Shown in pieces: positions 22,706 through 31,731 of a DNA stretch of 64,000 bases. The notes beneath the pieces are model-generated. The model searched no databases. It was not told the DNA's origin and saw nothing but the letters and a program-made list of their open reading frames with translations. A program made the translations under genes and the position numbers. Position 1 is the stretch's first letter, and every line of letters begins with the position of its first letter. The stretch comes from Streptomyces indicus. Lineage in GTDB: Bacteria; Actinomycetota; Actinomycetes; Streptomycetales; Streptomycetaceae. The stretch is from positions 1 to 64,000 of the forward strand of contig NZ_FNFF01000016.1 in assembly GCF_900100315.1 (NCBI RefSeq). The letters are read 5' to 3'.

Positions 22706-24193
22706 TCATGGCGTCTCGGGGTGAGCTGCGTCGTGGTGGACCACCCGGACGGTGCCGAGCGTCGTGTCGGTGGCGTCCGGGACGTTCATGCCCGCTTCGA
22801 TCCCGGTGCGCAGATACGTCAGGACCGGCTCGGTGAGTCGTTCGCCGGGCAGGGCCACGGGGATGCCGGGCGGGTAGGGCGTCATCATCTCGGCGGCGAT
22901 GCGGCCCGCGGCCTCGGCGGCCGGGACGTCCTCGGTACGGGCGAAGAAGGCGTCCCGGGGGAGCATCGCCTGCTTCATGCGCAGGTCCGCCGGGTCGGGC
23001 ACGGCCACGGGCTCTCCCGCGCCGATCTCGTCCTTGTGGCCGACGAGATCGCGCAGCGCGTCCAGGAGGCGTTCGGTGGTGGCGTCGTCGTCGGCGTGCG
23101 TGATCTGTGCGCTGATGCGCCGGTGGTCGAACAGATGCAGGTCGATGTGGTGGTGGGCGCGCAGCCAGTCGGCGGCGCGGTAGCCGGAGATGCCGAGACC
23201 GCTGAGGTCGATGACCACGGGCAGCGGGTCGAAGTCGGCGGCGGCCCGCGGCCCGCAGAAGTCGGCGCGGTCGTTGACGTGCAGGCCGTCGATCGCCTCG
23301 ATCGACTCCCGTACGCCGGCGGCGAGTTCAAGCGCGTGCGACATGAGTTCGGTGCCGTGCAGGGCCATCTGCCGGCGCCACCCGTCGATACCCGCGTAGA
23401 GGAGCACGGAGGGGCTGGTCGTGCCGAGGAGGTCGGCGCGCAGCGACAGCGCATCGGGATCGACGAGATCGCCTTGCACATGGAACACGGAGCCCTGCTC
23501 CAGGCCGCTGCCCATCTTGTGGATGCTGGTGACACAGATGTCGGCGCCCGCGTCCATGGCCCAGGACGGCAGATCGGTGTGGAACGGCAGATGAGCTCCC
23601 CACGCCTCGTCCACGATCAGCGGCAGCGACCGCCGGTGGCACACCTCGGCCAGCCCGCTGAGATCCGCGGCGGCGCCATAGGGGGTGGGGCTCGTGACCA
23701 GGGCGCCCCTGGCGTCGGGATGCGCGTCGAACGCCTTCTCGTACGCGGCGGGGGAGGGCGGGTGCGCCAGGCGGCGCTCCGTGTCCCACTGCGGCTCGAT
23801 CCAGACCGGCTCGATGCCGCACAGGACGAGCCCCGCCACCACGGACTTGTGGGCGTCCCGGCTGACCAGGAGCTTCTCGTGCGGGCCTGCCACGGTGAGC
23901 ATCGCCGCCTTGACCGACAGCGAACTCCCGCAGGTGGAGAAGAAGGTGTGGTCCGCGTGCACGGCCTCGGCCATCAACTTCTCGGCGCGCTCGAGCACTT
24001 GGTGCCGCTCGCGGCGGTCGTCCAGGCCGCCGCTCGCCAGGACGTCGCCGAAGAACACCGCATCGCCCAGGACCTTGCGCACCTCGGGGTCGGCCCCGCG
24101 GGCCTGCTTGTGTCCGGGTGGGGTAAAACCGAGTTCGTCGCGCTCGTGGTAGGCGGCGAGCGCCTCGAGCACCGGTGCTTCCGTCTGGTCCAC
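22706..24193 (-). CDS. Orn/Lys/Arg-type PLP decarboxylase
   Basis: A 495-residue fold-type I PLP enzyme. It begins with PVLEALAAYHERDELGFTPP-GHKQ, the short N-terminus of the Gram-positive/actinomycete branch (no wing domain). HTFFSTCGSSLSVKAAMLT binds the phosphate, LIVDEAWGAHLPFHTDLPSW supplies the Asp to the pyridine nitrogen, and SIHKMGSGLEQGS carries the Schiff-base Lys (about 226). The C-terminal domain ends with PYPPGIPVALPGE. Family members decarboxylate lysine, ornithine or arginine for polyamine synthesis or acid resistance. Substrate choice cannot be read by eye. It starts with GTG 24193 and is followed by a VOC gene. Confidence 0.9.
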   Translation of the reverse strand: MDQTEAPVLEALAAYHERDELGFTPPGHKQARGADPEVRKVLGDAVFFGDVLASGGLDDRRERHQVLERAEKLMAEAVHADHTFFSTCGSSLSVKAAMLTVAGPHEKLLVSRDAHKSVVAGLVLCGIEPVWIEPQWDTERRLAHPPSPAAYEKAFDAHPDARGALVTSPTPYGAAADLSGLAEVCHRRSLPLIVDEAWGAHLPFHTDLPSWAMDAGADICVTSIHKMGSGLEQGSVFHVQGDLVDPDALSLRADLLGTTSPSVLLYAGIDGWRRQMALHGTELMSHALELAAGVRESIEAIDGLHVNDRADFCGPRAAADFDPLPVVIDLSGLGISGYRAADWLRAHHHIDLHLFDHRRISAQITHADDDATTERLLDALRDLVGHKDEIGAGEPVAVPDPADLRMKQAMLPRDAFFARTEDVPAAEAAGRIAAEMMTPYPPGIPVALPGERLTEPVLTYLRTGIEAGMNVPDATDTTLGTVRVVHHDAAHPETP

Positions 24194-24282
24194 CTGCGTA
24201 CGTCCCCTCTACGGTCCTGCTTCCGGCCGGCTCCACGGCGGGCGCGCGTCGGGCGCCCGCCCTGCCCCTCAGTCGCCCGCGG

Positions 24283-24483
24283 TCAGCGGCCCGAGGCCTC
24301 TTCCTGGGCTTCCTCGTTCGGGGTGAGGGCGTCTCCCGCCTCGCCTTCGTGCTCGCCGGGCGCCCCGCCGAGGCCCGGATCGCGCGTCTCGGCCTCTTCG
24401 ACCTCCTTGAAGACCTCGCCGAGAGCGGAGTCGGGGTCGGGAGCCGAGGAATCCTGGTCGGACTGGTGCTGCGGGCTGGACAT
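24283..24483 (-). CDS. Small acidic disordered protein
   Basis: A 66-residue protein, very rich in Glu, Asp, Gly and Ser, with no hydrophobic core: SSPQHQSDQDSSAPDPDSAL, then FKEVEEAETRDPG and a Glu-rich end. It is likely to be disordered. CAGGAG precedes the ATG at good spacing. Function unknown. It lies upstream of the decarboxylase in the same orientation. Confidence 0.6.
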   Translation of the reverse strand: MSSPQHQSDQDSSAPDPDSALGEVFKEVEEAETRDPGLGGAPGEHEGEAGDALTPNEEAQEEASGR

Positions 24484-24873
24484 CGACGATCACTCCTGAA
24501 AACTCGCTGCCACGGATGCGGGGCGTCGACTGTTGCAGGTGCCCCCGTCGCGCCCGGGTAATCCGTAACGCTGCGACCTGCCCCGACCCCGTCGCGTCAC
24601 CAGGGCGCGTACTCCCTCATGGTGGCGCGCCCGATGGGCCCGCGCATGCGGAGCAGGTCATGGCATGTGCAGGCGCACAGGTGTGAAGCGGGGCATCCGG
24701 TGTCACTCGTGTACCAAGGCCCGGAGCGGGCACCTGACCGGAGCCCGGCGTGACCTGCGGCCGTCGCCCGCAGCGGCCCGCCGACGTGCCGGGGCCTCTG
24801 TCCTGACCCAGGCTGGACAGACGGCCACGCACGACCGACGACACCGCGGAACCTGGAAGAGGAGCGAGCGCTC
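24484..24873. other. Gene-free interval before the oxidoreductase operon
   Basis: About 390 bases between divergent genes. Short plus-strand frames have no protein-like content. The promoter of the oxidoreductase operon must lie here, and GAGGAG just before 24874 is its ribosome site. No operator palindrome stood out. Confidence 0.5.
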
Positions 24874-25404
24874 ATGGCAACCGACGCGTTCCGTTCGGAC
24901 GTGCGCCTCACCGTGAACGGCACCGTCCACGAGGTCACCGTCGACCACCGTTCGACGCTCCTCGACGTCCTGCGCGAGCAGCTCGGTCTGACCGGCGCGA
25001 AGAAGGGGTGCGACCACGGCCAGTGCGGGGCCTGCACGGTCCTGGTCGAGGGGCGACGCGTCAACAGCTGCCTGCTGCTCGCCGTGGCCCACGAGGCGGA
25101 CGAGATCACCACCGTCGAAGGGCTGCACGGACCTGACGGCGACCTGCACCCCCTTCAGCGGGCCTTCCTCGATCGCGATGCGTTCCAATGCGGCTACTGC
25201 ACCCCAGGCCAGATCTGCTCGGCGGTCGGCGCCCTCGCGGAGGCCGCGGCCGGCAGTCCCTCGTACGTGACGGATCCGGGCACCGATCCGGCCGCACCCG
25301 TCGGCCTGTCCAGGGACGAGATCCGGGAGCGGATGAGCGGCAACCTGTGCCGCTGCGGTGCCTACCCGCACATCGTCGAAGCCGTGGAGGACGTGGCCCG
25401 GTGA
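24874..25404 (+). CDS. Molybdenum oxidoreductase, 2Fe-2S subunit (PaoA-like)
   Basis: A 176-residue electron-transfer subunit of a xanthine-oxidase-family enzyme. The plant-type [2Fe-2S] cluster is bound by Cys46, Cys51, Cys54 (KKGCDHGQCGACTVL) and Cys66. The second cluster is bound by Cys106 and Cys109 (FQCGYCTPGQI) and Cys159 and Cys161 (GNLCRCGAYPHI). All eight are present. Unlike E. coli PaoA it has no twin-arginine signal, starting MATDAFRSDVRLTVNG, so the enzyme should be cytoplasmic. The stop overlaps the GTG of the next gene (GTGA). Confidence 0.93.
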   Translation: MATDAFRSDVRLTVNGTVHEVTVDHRSTLLDVLREQLGLTGAKKGCDHGQCGACTVLVEGRRVNSCLLLAVAHEADEITTVEGLHGPDGDLHPLQRAFLDRDAFQCGYCTPGQICSAVGALAEAAAGSPSYVTDPGTDPAAPVGLSRDEIRERMSGNLCRCGAYPHIVEAVEDVAR

Positions 25405-26396
25405 AACCCTTCCAGTACCTGCGCGCCCGTACGGTCGAGGAAGCGACCACGCTGTACGCGGACCATCCCGGTGCCCGCTACCTCGGCGGCGGCACCAACC
25501 TCGTCGATCTGATGAAGCAGGGCGTCGAAACCCCCGGCACCCTCGTCGACGTCAGCCGGCTCCCGCTCGGCGAGGTGCGGGAGCTTCCCGACGGGTCCGT
25601 CCGGATCGGGGCCATGGTGCGCAACAGCGATCTCGCGGCGCATCCTCTGGTGCGCGAGCGCTATCCCGTGCTGTCCCAGGCACTGCTTGCCGGCGCCTCC
25701 GGCCAGCTGCGCAACGCCGCCACGACGGGCGGCAACCTGCTCCAGCGCACCCGGTGCCCGTACTTCCAGGACCTGAGCAAGCCCTGCAACAAGCGGGCCC
25801 CCGGCTCCGGTTGCGGAGCGCGCGAGGGCGTGCACCGCGATCACGCGATCCTCGGCCACTCGTCCCAGTGCATCGCCACGCACCCTTCCGACATGGCGGT
25901 CGCCCTCGCCGCGCTCGATGCCCAGGTCGAACTGCACGGCCGGCAGGGGGAGCGGACTGTGGCGGCCGACGCGTTCCACCGGCTGCCCGGGGACCGCCCG
26001 GACCAGGACACCGAGATCGCCCCCGGCGAACTCGTCACGGGGGTCCTGCTGCCGCCCGCCCCCGCCGGCCTTCCCTCCGCCTACCGAAAGGCCCGCGACC
26101 GGGCCTCCTACGCCTTCGCGCTCGCGTCGGCCGCCGTGGTCCTCTCGGTCGAGGATGCGCGGATCCGGTACGTACGGATCGCCTTCGGCGGCGTGGCCCA
26201 CCGGCCCTGGCGGGCCCGGCGGGCCGAGGAGGCGCTGCTGGGCGGTGCCGCGGACGACGCGGCGTTCTCCCGCGCGCTGCGCGCCGAACTCGCGGCGGCG
26301 GAGCCCCTGCGGGACAACGCCTTCAAGGTGCCGCTGGTCCGCAACCTCGCCCACGACGTCCTGACCCGCCTGGCGGCCGCCGCCCCGCGGCACTGA
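25401..26396 (+). CDS. Molybdenum oxidoreductase, FAD subunit (PaoB-like)
   Basis: A 331-residue subunit that takes electrons from the iron-sulphur subunit to FAD and the final acceptor. FAD-binding motifs are YLGGGTNLVDLMKQGV near residues 27-42 and SGQLRNAATTGGNLLQRTRC near 101-120. Within this, RCPYFQDLSKPCNKRAPGSG then C provides three Cys that in PaoB/YagS hold an extra [4Fe-4S] cluster, a mark of the PaoABC branch rather than xanthine dehydrogenase. The C-terminal CO-dehydrogenase-flavoprotein domain is present (LSVEDARIRYVRIAFGGVAH). The start is the GTG at 25401, coupled to the upstream gene. Confidence 0.92.
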   Translation: MKPFQYLRARTVEEATTLYADHPGARYLGGGTNLVDLMKQGVETPGTLVDVSRLPLGEVRELPDGSVRIGAMVRNSDLAAHPLVRERYPVLSQALLAGASGQLRNAATTGGNLLQRTRCPYFQDLSKPCNKRAPGSGCGAREGVHRDHAILGHSSQCIATHPSDMAVALAALDAQVELHGRQGERTVAADAFHRLPGDRPDQDTEIAPGELVTGVLLPPAPAGLPSAYRKARDRASYAFALASAAVVLSVEDARIRYVRIAFGGVAHRPWRARRAEEALLGGAADDAAFSRALRAELAAAEPLRDNAFKVPLVRNLAHDVLTRLAAAAPRH

Positions 26397-26434
26397 GCCG
26401 CCCCGCCCTCTTCCGTATTGCAGGGAGCACCACC

Positions 26435-28537
26435 ATGCCGGACATCGTCGCCACATCCAGCGCTCTCGGAACGCCCGCCGAACGCAGGGAAGGTCCCGAC
26501 AAGGTCACCGGCACCGCCCGCTACGCGGCCGAGCACCACCCCGAAGGGCGCGCCTACGCCTGGCCCGTGCCGGCCACCGTCGCCCGCGGCACCCTCACCG
26601 ACATCGACGACAAGCACACCCGCGCCGTGCCCGGCGTGGTCACCGTCCTCACGCACCTCAACGCCCCGCGTCTGGCCGAGAGCGACGACGCGACCCTCGC
26701 CGTGCTGCAGAACTCCCGGGTCCCGCACCGCGGTTGGTACGTCGCCCTCGTCGTCGCCGACACCCTGGAAGCCGCCCGCGAAGGTGCCGAGGCCCTGCGC
26801 CTCACGTACGCCGAGGAACCGCACGAGGTGACGCTGCGCGGCGACAGCCCGGACGCCTACGTGCCCGAGGACTCCGACGGCACCTCCGGCGAGCACGTCC
26901 GCGGCGAGCCCGACACCGTCCACGCCTCGGCGCCCGTCCACATCGACGCCACCTACCGCGTGCCCCCGCTGCACAACCACCCCATGGAGCCGCACGCCGC
27001 CACCGCCGAGTGGCAGGACGGGCGGCTCGTCGTGCACGACTCCAGCCAGGGCGCGACCAAGGTCCGCGACGTCCTGGCCGAACTGTTCGACCTGCCCGGG
27101 GACCGGGTCACCGTCACGTCGGAGCACGTCGGCGGCGGTTTCGGCGCGAAGGGCACGCCGCGACCGCACGTGGTGCTCGCCGCCATGGCGGCCCGCGTCA
27201 CCGCACGGCCCGTCACCCTCGTCCTGCCGCGCGGCGATCTGCCGGCGGTCGTCGGTCACCGCTCACCCACGGTGCAGCGCCTGCGCCTCGCAGCCGACCC
27301 GGACGGCATCCTGCTGTCCGTGATCCACGAGGTCACCTCGCACACCTCCCGTATCAAGGAGTTCGTCGAGACCGCGGCCGCCGCCACCCGCGTCATGTAC
27401 GCCTCCCCGCACAGCCGCACCACCCACCGGGTCCTGCCGCTCGACGTGCCCAGCCCGTCCTGGATGCGGGCCCCCGGGGAAGCACCCGGCATGTACGCCC
27501 TGGAATCGGCGATGGACGAACTCGCCGTCGCTCTCGGCATCGACCCGATCGAACTGCGGCTGCGCAACGACACCGGCACCGAACCCGACAGCTCCCGCCC
27601 GTTCAGCAGCCGCAACCTCGCCGCCTGCCTGCGCGAAGGCGCCCGCCGCTTCGGCTGGGCCGGCCGCGACCCCCGCCCGCGCGCCCGCACCGAAGGACCG
27701 ACCCTGATCGGCACCGGCGTCGCGGCGGCCACCTACCCCGCCAACGTCTCCCCCTCCCGGGCGAGCGTGCACGCGGCCGCCGACGGCATCTTCACCGTCC
27801 GCGTGAACGCCACCGACATCGGCACCGGCGCCCGTACGGTGCTCGCACAGATCGCCGCCGACACACTGGGTGTACCGGTGGAACGGGTGCGCATCGACAT
27901 CGGCAGCAGCGACCTGCCCGACGCCCCGCTGGCGGGCGGCTCCTCCGGCACCGCCTCGTGGGGCTGGGCTGTCCACGAAGCAAGTACCCAACTGGCCGCG
28001 CGCCTGGCCGAGTTGGAGGGCGATTCGCTGCCCGCGGAGGGTGTGGAGGCCGTGGCCGACACCGAAGGAACTGCCGACGCCGACAGTGCCTACGCGCGCC
28101 ACGCCTTCGGCGCGCACTTCGCCGAAGTCGGCGTCGACACCGTCACCGGCGAGATCCGGGTGCGCCGCCTTCTGGGCGTCTACGCGGTGGGCCGCGTCCT
28201 CAACCCCCGTACCGCCCGTTCCCAGTTCATCGGCGGGATGACCATGGGCCTGGGCATGGCCCTCACCGAAGGCAGCACCCTCGACCCCGCCTTCGGCGAC
28301 TTCGTGGAACGGGACCTCGCCGCCTACCACGTGCCGGTCCAGGCCGACATCCCCGCCGTCGAGGCGCACTGGATCGACGAGGACGATCCCCACCTCAACC
28401 CCATGGGCAGCAAGGGAATCGGGGAGATCGGCATCGTGGGCACGGCCGCTGCGATCGGCAACGCCGTCCACCACGCGACCGGCGCCCGCCTGCGCGAACT
28501 GCCCCTGACACCGGACCGGGTGCTCGGCTGTCTCTGA
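26435..28537 (+). CDS. Molybdenum oxidoreductase, catalytic Moco subunit (PaoC-like)
   Basis: A 700-residue molybdopterin-binding subunit that hydroxylates aldehydes or N-heterocycles. It starts with ATG 26435 after GGGAG. Family order is clear: PAERREGPDKVTGTARYAAE, PPLHNHPMEPHAATAEWQDG (substrate-channel region), GGGFGAKGTPRPHVVLA near 233-249, APGEAPGMYALESAMDELA (Moco contact) and ATDIGTGARTVLAQIAAD. The C-terminal GSKGIGEIGIVG holds the catalytic Glu that acts as base. Substrate is unknown; PaoABC relatives oxidise aromatic aldehydes. The gap of 38 bases keeps it in the operon. No XdhC-type maturation factor follows, which is unusual for this class. Confidence 0.92.
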   Translation: MPDIVATSSALGTPAERREGPDKVTGTARYAAEHHPEGRAYAWPVPATVARGTLTDIDDKHTRAVPGVVTVLTHLNAPRLAESDDATLAVLQNSRVPHRGWYVALVVADTLEAAREGAEALRLTYAEEPHEVTLRGDSPDAYVPEDSDGTSGEHVRGEPDTVHASAPVHIDATYRVPPLHNHPMEPHAATAEWQDGRLVVHDSSQGATKVRDVLAELFDLPGDRVTVTSEHVGGGFGAKGTPRPHVVLAAMAARVTARPVTLVLPRGDLPAVVGHRSPTVQRLRLAADPDGILLSVIHEVTSHTSRIKEFVETAAAATRVMYASPHSRTTHRVLPLDVPSPSWMRAPGEAPGMYALESAMDELAVALGIDPIELRLRNDTGTEPDSSRPFSSRNLAACLREGARRFGWAGRDPRPRARTEGPTLIGTGVAAATYPANVSPSRASVHAAADGIFTVRVNATDIGTGARTVLAQIAADTLGVPVERVRIDIGSSDLPDAPLAGGSSGTASWGWAVHEASTQLAARLAELEGDSLPAEGVEAVADTEGTADADSAYARHAFGAHFAEVGVDTVTGEIRVRRLLGVYAVGRVLNPRTARSQFIGGMTMGLGMALTEGSTLDPAFGDFVERDLAAYHVPVQADIPAVEAHWIDEDDPHLNPMGSKGIGEIGIVGTAAAIGNAVHHATGARLRELPLTPDRVLGCL

Positions 28538-28603
28538 CGCCGGGTCCCGTGTCGTGGTGGGCTCCGTGTCCTGGCGCGCCCGGTGTCTGGCGGGCTCCGT
28601 GTC

Positions 28604-29704
28604 CTACGGACGCAGGTCGACGGTGACGTGCGGGGCAAGCGCGTCGAGGAAGTCCCGGGCGTCGAAGATCTCGCCAGCGGAGGCGACGCCCGTGGTGCGG
28701 GTGCGGCCGCCCAGGACGCGGTCGAGTGCCTCGACGACCAGGGGAGCGGTGACGGCGTAGATGTCCCGGCCGCGGGCCGTGGCCCTGCGTTCGGCTCCGC
28801 CGGCGCGTACGAGCACGTCCACGAGGAAGGTCTGGTCGGAGCGGCCGTTCTCGTCCGCGGCGGTCGGGGCCGGGGTGTCCGGGGCGGCGACGTCGCGGAC
28901 CGCGTCGGCGGTCATGTACGTGGTCACATCGGGAATGGACAGGTGCTGGGGGACGGTCACGACGTCCGCCATCGTGAACTCCCCGATCACCTCCCGGGGC
29001 CCGACCGGCTCCGGGAAGGTCCACTCCAGGGTGGGCGCCGCGTCGCTGCGTCGCTCCCACTGTCCGCCGGCGTACCGCAGCCGGTGGTCCCCGCGCCGCT
29101 CGCGGGAGACCGCGCCCGACAGGCGGGTGCCGGCGGTGGGATGCCAGCTGCTGAGCGCGTACGCGATGTGGGCCTCGTCGGCCTCGGCCCAGTCGCCCAT
29201 CGCCGCGGTGGTGAGCAGATCGCCGAGGCCGCCGAAGAAGGCCATGGCCGGGACGATCACCGCTCCCGCCGCACGGGCGCGGGCGCGGTAGTGGGCGAAC
29301 GTGTCGAGGTTCGCCTCGAGTTCGGCGGCGACGTCGAGGTAGGGGATACCGGCCCGCAGCGCGGCCTCGATGACGGGTCCGGTGGTGGAGGCGAAGGGGC
29401 CCGCGGAGTTGATGACCGCCGCCGTGCCCGCGAGTGCGTGGTCCAGCGACGCCGGGTCCTCGACCGAAGCCGTCCGGGCCTCCAGCCCGAGCTCTTCGGC
29501 CAGTTCCTTGAGCGCCTGCCCGTTGCGCCCGGACAGCACCGGCACGAATCCCCGGGCGACCAGCTCCGCGACCACGAACCGCCCGGTGTGACCGTACGCC
29601 CCGAACACCGCCACCAGCCGACCCGAACCCGAATCCGAGCTCGCAGTCGCGCCCGAACCGAGACCTGCACTCGAACCGACACCTGCACGCGAACCTGATC
29701 CCAT
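28604..29704 (-). CDS. Saccharopine-dehydrogenase-fold oxidoreductase
   Basis: A 366-residue protein with an N-terminal NAD(P)-binding Rossmann domain: LVAVFGAYGHTGRFVVAELV, then FVPVLSGRNGQALKELAEEL and AAVINSAGPFASTTGPVIEA. The family is the trans-acting enoyl-reductase/saccharopine-dehydrogenase group; real lysine metabolism is unlikely. Substrate unknown. The ATG at 29704 is preferred over 29734. Residues 2-30 are Gly/Ser-rich (GSGSRAGVGSSAGLGSGATA) from repetitive DNA and may be disordered. It is divergent from a GlxA-type regulator, which probably controls it. A 14-base direct repeat (GGGCTCCGTGTCCT) overlaps its 3' end. Confidence 0.85.
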   Translation of the reverse strand: MGSGSRAGVGSSAGLGSGATASSDSGSGRLVAVFGAYGHTGRFVVAELVARGFVPVLSGRNGQALKELAEELGLEARTASVEDPASLDHALAGTAAVINSAGPFASTTGPVIEAALRAGIPYLDVAAELEANLDTFAHYRARARAAGAVIVPAMAFFGGLGDLLTTAAMGDWAEADEAHIAYALSSWHPTAGTRLSGAVSRERRGDHRLRYAGGQWERRSDAAPTLEWTFPEPVGPREVIGEFTMADVVTVPQHLSIPDVTTYMTADAVRDVAAPDTPAPTAADENGRSDQTFLVDVLVRAGGAERRATARGRDIYAVTAPLVVEALDRVLGGRTRTTGVASAGEIFDARDFLDALAPHVTVDLRP

Positions 29705-29815
29705 GATCCACCGCTCCCCAGCGCACTTCGACACCTGCCGCGCTGTTGATCAGCCGCGGCCCGACCCCCACATCCTGTCCCCGGAGTTGAACCCTTCACG
29801 AGCGTCGGAAATGAC

Positions 29816-30772
29816 ATGACGCGTACAGTTTCGGACATGCCCTCCGTCGCGCTGGCCGTCACCGACGGCATGCTCCACTACGAGATGTCCGTGGCCGTCG
29901 AGATCTTCGGCTCCGACCTGACCCACGTCGTGGACCCCTGGTACGACTTCTCCGTCTGTGGCAGCGGCCCCGTACAGGTGGGCCGCTTCCGGCTTGAGCC
30001 CGACCACGGACTCGACGGGCTCGCCCGCGCCGACACCGTGATCGTCCCCGGTTGGGCCGACACCGACTGCGAACCACCGGCGGAGCTGGTCGAGGCGGTG
30101 CGCGCCGCCCACGAGGCGGGAGCCCGCGTGGCCTCGCTCTGCACGGGCGCCTTCGTTCTGGGCACCGCCGGACTGCTCGACGGCCGGCGCGCCACCACCC
30201 ACTGGGCCCACACCGCGGAGCTCGCCCGGCGCCATCCGGCGGCCACCGTCGATCCGGAGGTCCTCTACGTCGACAACGGCGACGTGCTCACCTCCGCCGG
30301 CAAAGCCGCCGCCATGGACCTGTGCCTGCACCTGGTGCGCCTCGACCACGGCGCGGCCGGCGCCAACAGAATCGCCCGCCGCCTGGTCATCCCGCCCCAC
30401 CGGGACGGCGGCCAGGCCCAGTTCATCGCCACCCCGCTGCCCGAGCCCGGCAACCACCCCCTGCGCGACCTCTTTCCCTGGGCGCTGGAGCGCCTGGACC
30501 AACCGCTCACCGTGGAGGACCTGGCCCGCCAGGCCCGTATGAGCTCACGCCATCTCGCCCGCCACTTCAAGCACCTCACCGGCGCCACACCTCTGCAGTG
30601 GCTGCACACCCAGCGCATCCGGCACGCCCAGGAACTCCTGGAGACCACCGATGCCACCGTCGACACCATCGCGACGACCACCGGCATGGGCACCGCCACC
30701 ACCCTGCGGCGCCACTTCCACCGCAGCGTGGGGGTGCCTCCCGACACCTATCGGCGCACGTTCCGCGCCTGA
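29816..30772 (+). CDS. GlxA-family regulator (DJ-1/PfpI plus AraC domains)
   Basis: A 318-residue regulator. The N-terminal DJ-1/PfpI domain (about 8-170) contains DTVIVPGWADTDCEPPAELV and VASLCTGAFVLGTAGLLDGR, with Cys in the usual elbow; it probably senses a ligand rather than acting as an amidase. The C-terminal AraC domain (about 220-315) has two helix-turn-helix units: VEDLARQARMSSRHLARHFK and VDTIATTTGMGTATTLRRHF. AraC proteins usually activate neighbours. The likely target is the divergent saccharopine-dehydrogenase-fold gene 111 bases away. An internal ATG at 29837 is an alternative start. Confidence 0.9.
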   Translation: MTRTVSDMPSVALAVTDGMLHYEMSVAVEIFGSDLTHVVDPWYDFSVCGSGPVQVGRFRLEPDHGLDGLARADTVIVPGWADTDCEPPAELVEAVRAAHEAGARVASLCTGAFVLGTAGLLDGRRATTHWAHTAELARRHPAATVDPEVLYVDNGDVLTSAGKAAAMDLCLHLVRLDHGAAGANRIARRLVIPPHRDGGQAQFIATPLPEPGNHPLRDLFPWALERLDQPLTVEDLARQARMSSRHLARHFKHLTGATPLQWLHTQRIRHAQELLETTDATVDTIATTTGMGTATTLRRHFHRSVGVPPDTYRRTFRA

Positions 30773-30785
30773 AGGCGCGGCCGCT

Positions 30786-31520
30786 CTACCGCGACGCCCC
30801 CGCGATCTCCTGGAGGTCGACGACCTCGTCCCCCGAGGGCTGCTCGGGGCTGACCTTGGCGCCGTAGTCGCTGAAGGTGGTGCTCTGCGGGGTGTCGCCG
30901 CCTTCGACGACGGACTTGAGGATGTACGGGTCGCCCTCGGCGGCGACGTACAGCGTGTGGGTCTCGCCGCCGGACTTCTTGGTCAGTTTGACGGCCGGGG
31001 TGCCGTCCACGTCGGCGGTGCCGTCCCGCTTCATGCCCTTGCGCTCGGACTTGTCCTCGTCCAAGGACGCGACGAGCTTCTGCTTGTCGCACATCCCTGC
31101 CAGCTGCTCTTCCTGGCCCGGCACCTTGACCCACTTGCCGGCCGCCTTGTCCACGATCTTGTCCGAACCCTGCTGACCCTTCAGGTTCGCCTGCCAGTAC
31201 GCCTCGTCGCCCTTGAGGTAGAGCGTGTTCCCGGTGTGGCGGATCTCGGCCTTCGCACCGTCCTGCGTGACCGTCCCCTCGCAGTTGCTCTGCTGGTCGA
31301 CGGCCAGGTCGATGGAGGCCTTCTGCCCGGATTCGCTGATCTCGCCCTGCATCCGCATGGAGTCGGCGTCCCGGGTCGCCTCGACGGCCTTGGCCGCGAT
31401 GGCATCGGCGCTCTCCCCCTCGAACGCCTCCGCGGCTCCGTCATCCGATCCGCAGCCGGCCACACCCGCAGCGCAGATACCGGCCACCGCCATCGCCACG
31501 ACTCGCCCGCTCAACCGCAT
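30786..31520 (-). CDS. Lipoprotein of the LppX/LprAFG-like type
   Basis: A 244-residue exported lipoprotein. The ATG at 31520 follows GGGAG; a longer frame is open but non-coding in look. The signal is RLSGRVVAMAVAGICAAG with lipobox VAGC (Cys at about 23), followed by SDDGAAEAFEGESADAIAAK. The mature part has the curved beta-sheet pattern of lipoproteins that carry lipids: SMRMQGEISESGQKASIDLA, RHTGNTLYLKGDEAYWQANL and PAVKLTKKSGGETHTLYVAA. Transport of a lipid or signalling ligand is inferred from the family only. It is convergent with the GlxA gene, 13 bases away. Confidence 0.8.
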   Translation of the reverse strand: MRLSGRVVAMAVAGICAAGVAGCGSDDGAAEAFEGESADAIAAKAVEATRDADSMRMQGEISESGQKASIDLAVDQQSNCEGTVTQDGAKAEIRHTGNTLYLKGDEAYWQANLKGQQGSDKIVDKAAGKWVKVPGQEEQLAGMCDKQKLVASLDEDKSERKGMKRDGTADVDGTPAVKLTKKSGGETHTLYVAAEGDPYILKSVVEGGDTPQSTTFSDYGAKVSPEQPSGDEVVDLQEIAGASR

Positions 31521-31731
31521 CCTGTGCTCCCTCGCTCGGTCCATGAGGCTCAGCCTCGGCACCGGTGCCCCGACGGCACCGGTCGTGCTGCGCCCAGGTA
31601 CCCGTGTGATGTCGTCAAATGCCTGGAATTCCTTATTCCGGAAGAGCGCGCGAAGCCCCGCCTCGAACCGGTGCGGTCTGAGGCCCGGGCCGACCCGTCC
31701 TCGGTGCTCCGCTCTGCGTACGCTGGCGGGC

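Noticed and set aside
22673..24499. 608-aa open frame opposite the decarboxylase
   Set aside because: Antisense shadow of high-GC coding sequence; no motif, no ribosome site.
28559..28605. Direct repeat GGGCTCCGTGTCCT (two copies, 33 bases apart)
   Set aside because: Only two copies in a short intergenic and 3' end region; no dyad or mobile gene, so treated as local duplication.
26734..28626. 630-aa Arg-rich frame inside the molybdenum subunit gene
   Set aside because: Out-of-frame reading of the catalytic subunit, whose own frame has all family motifs.
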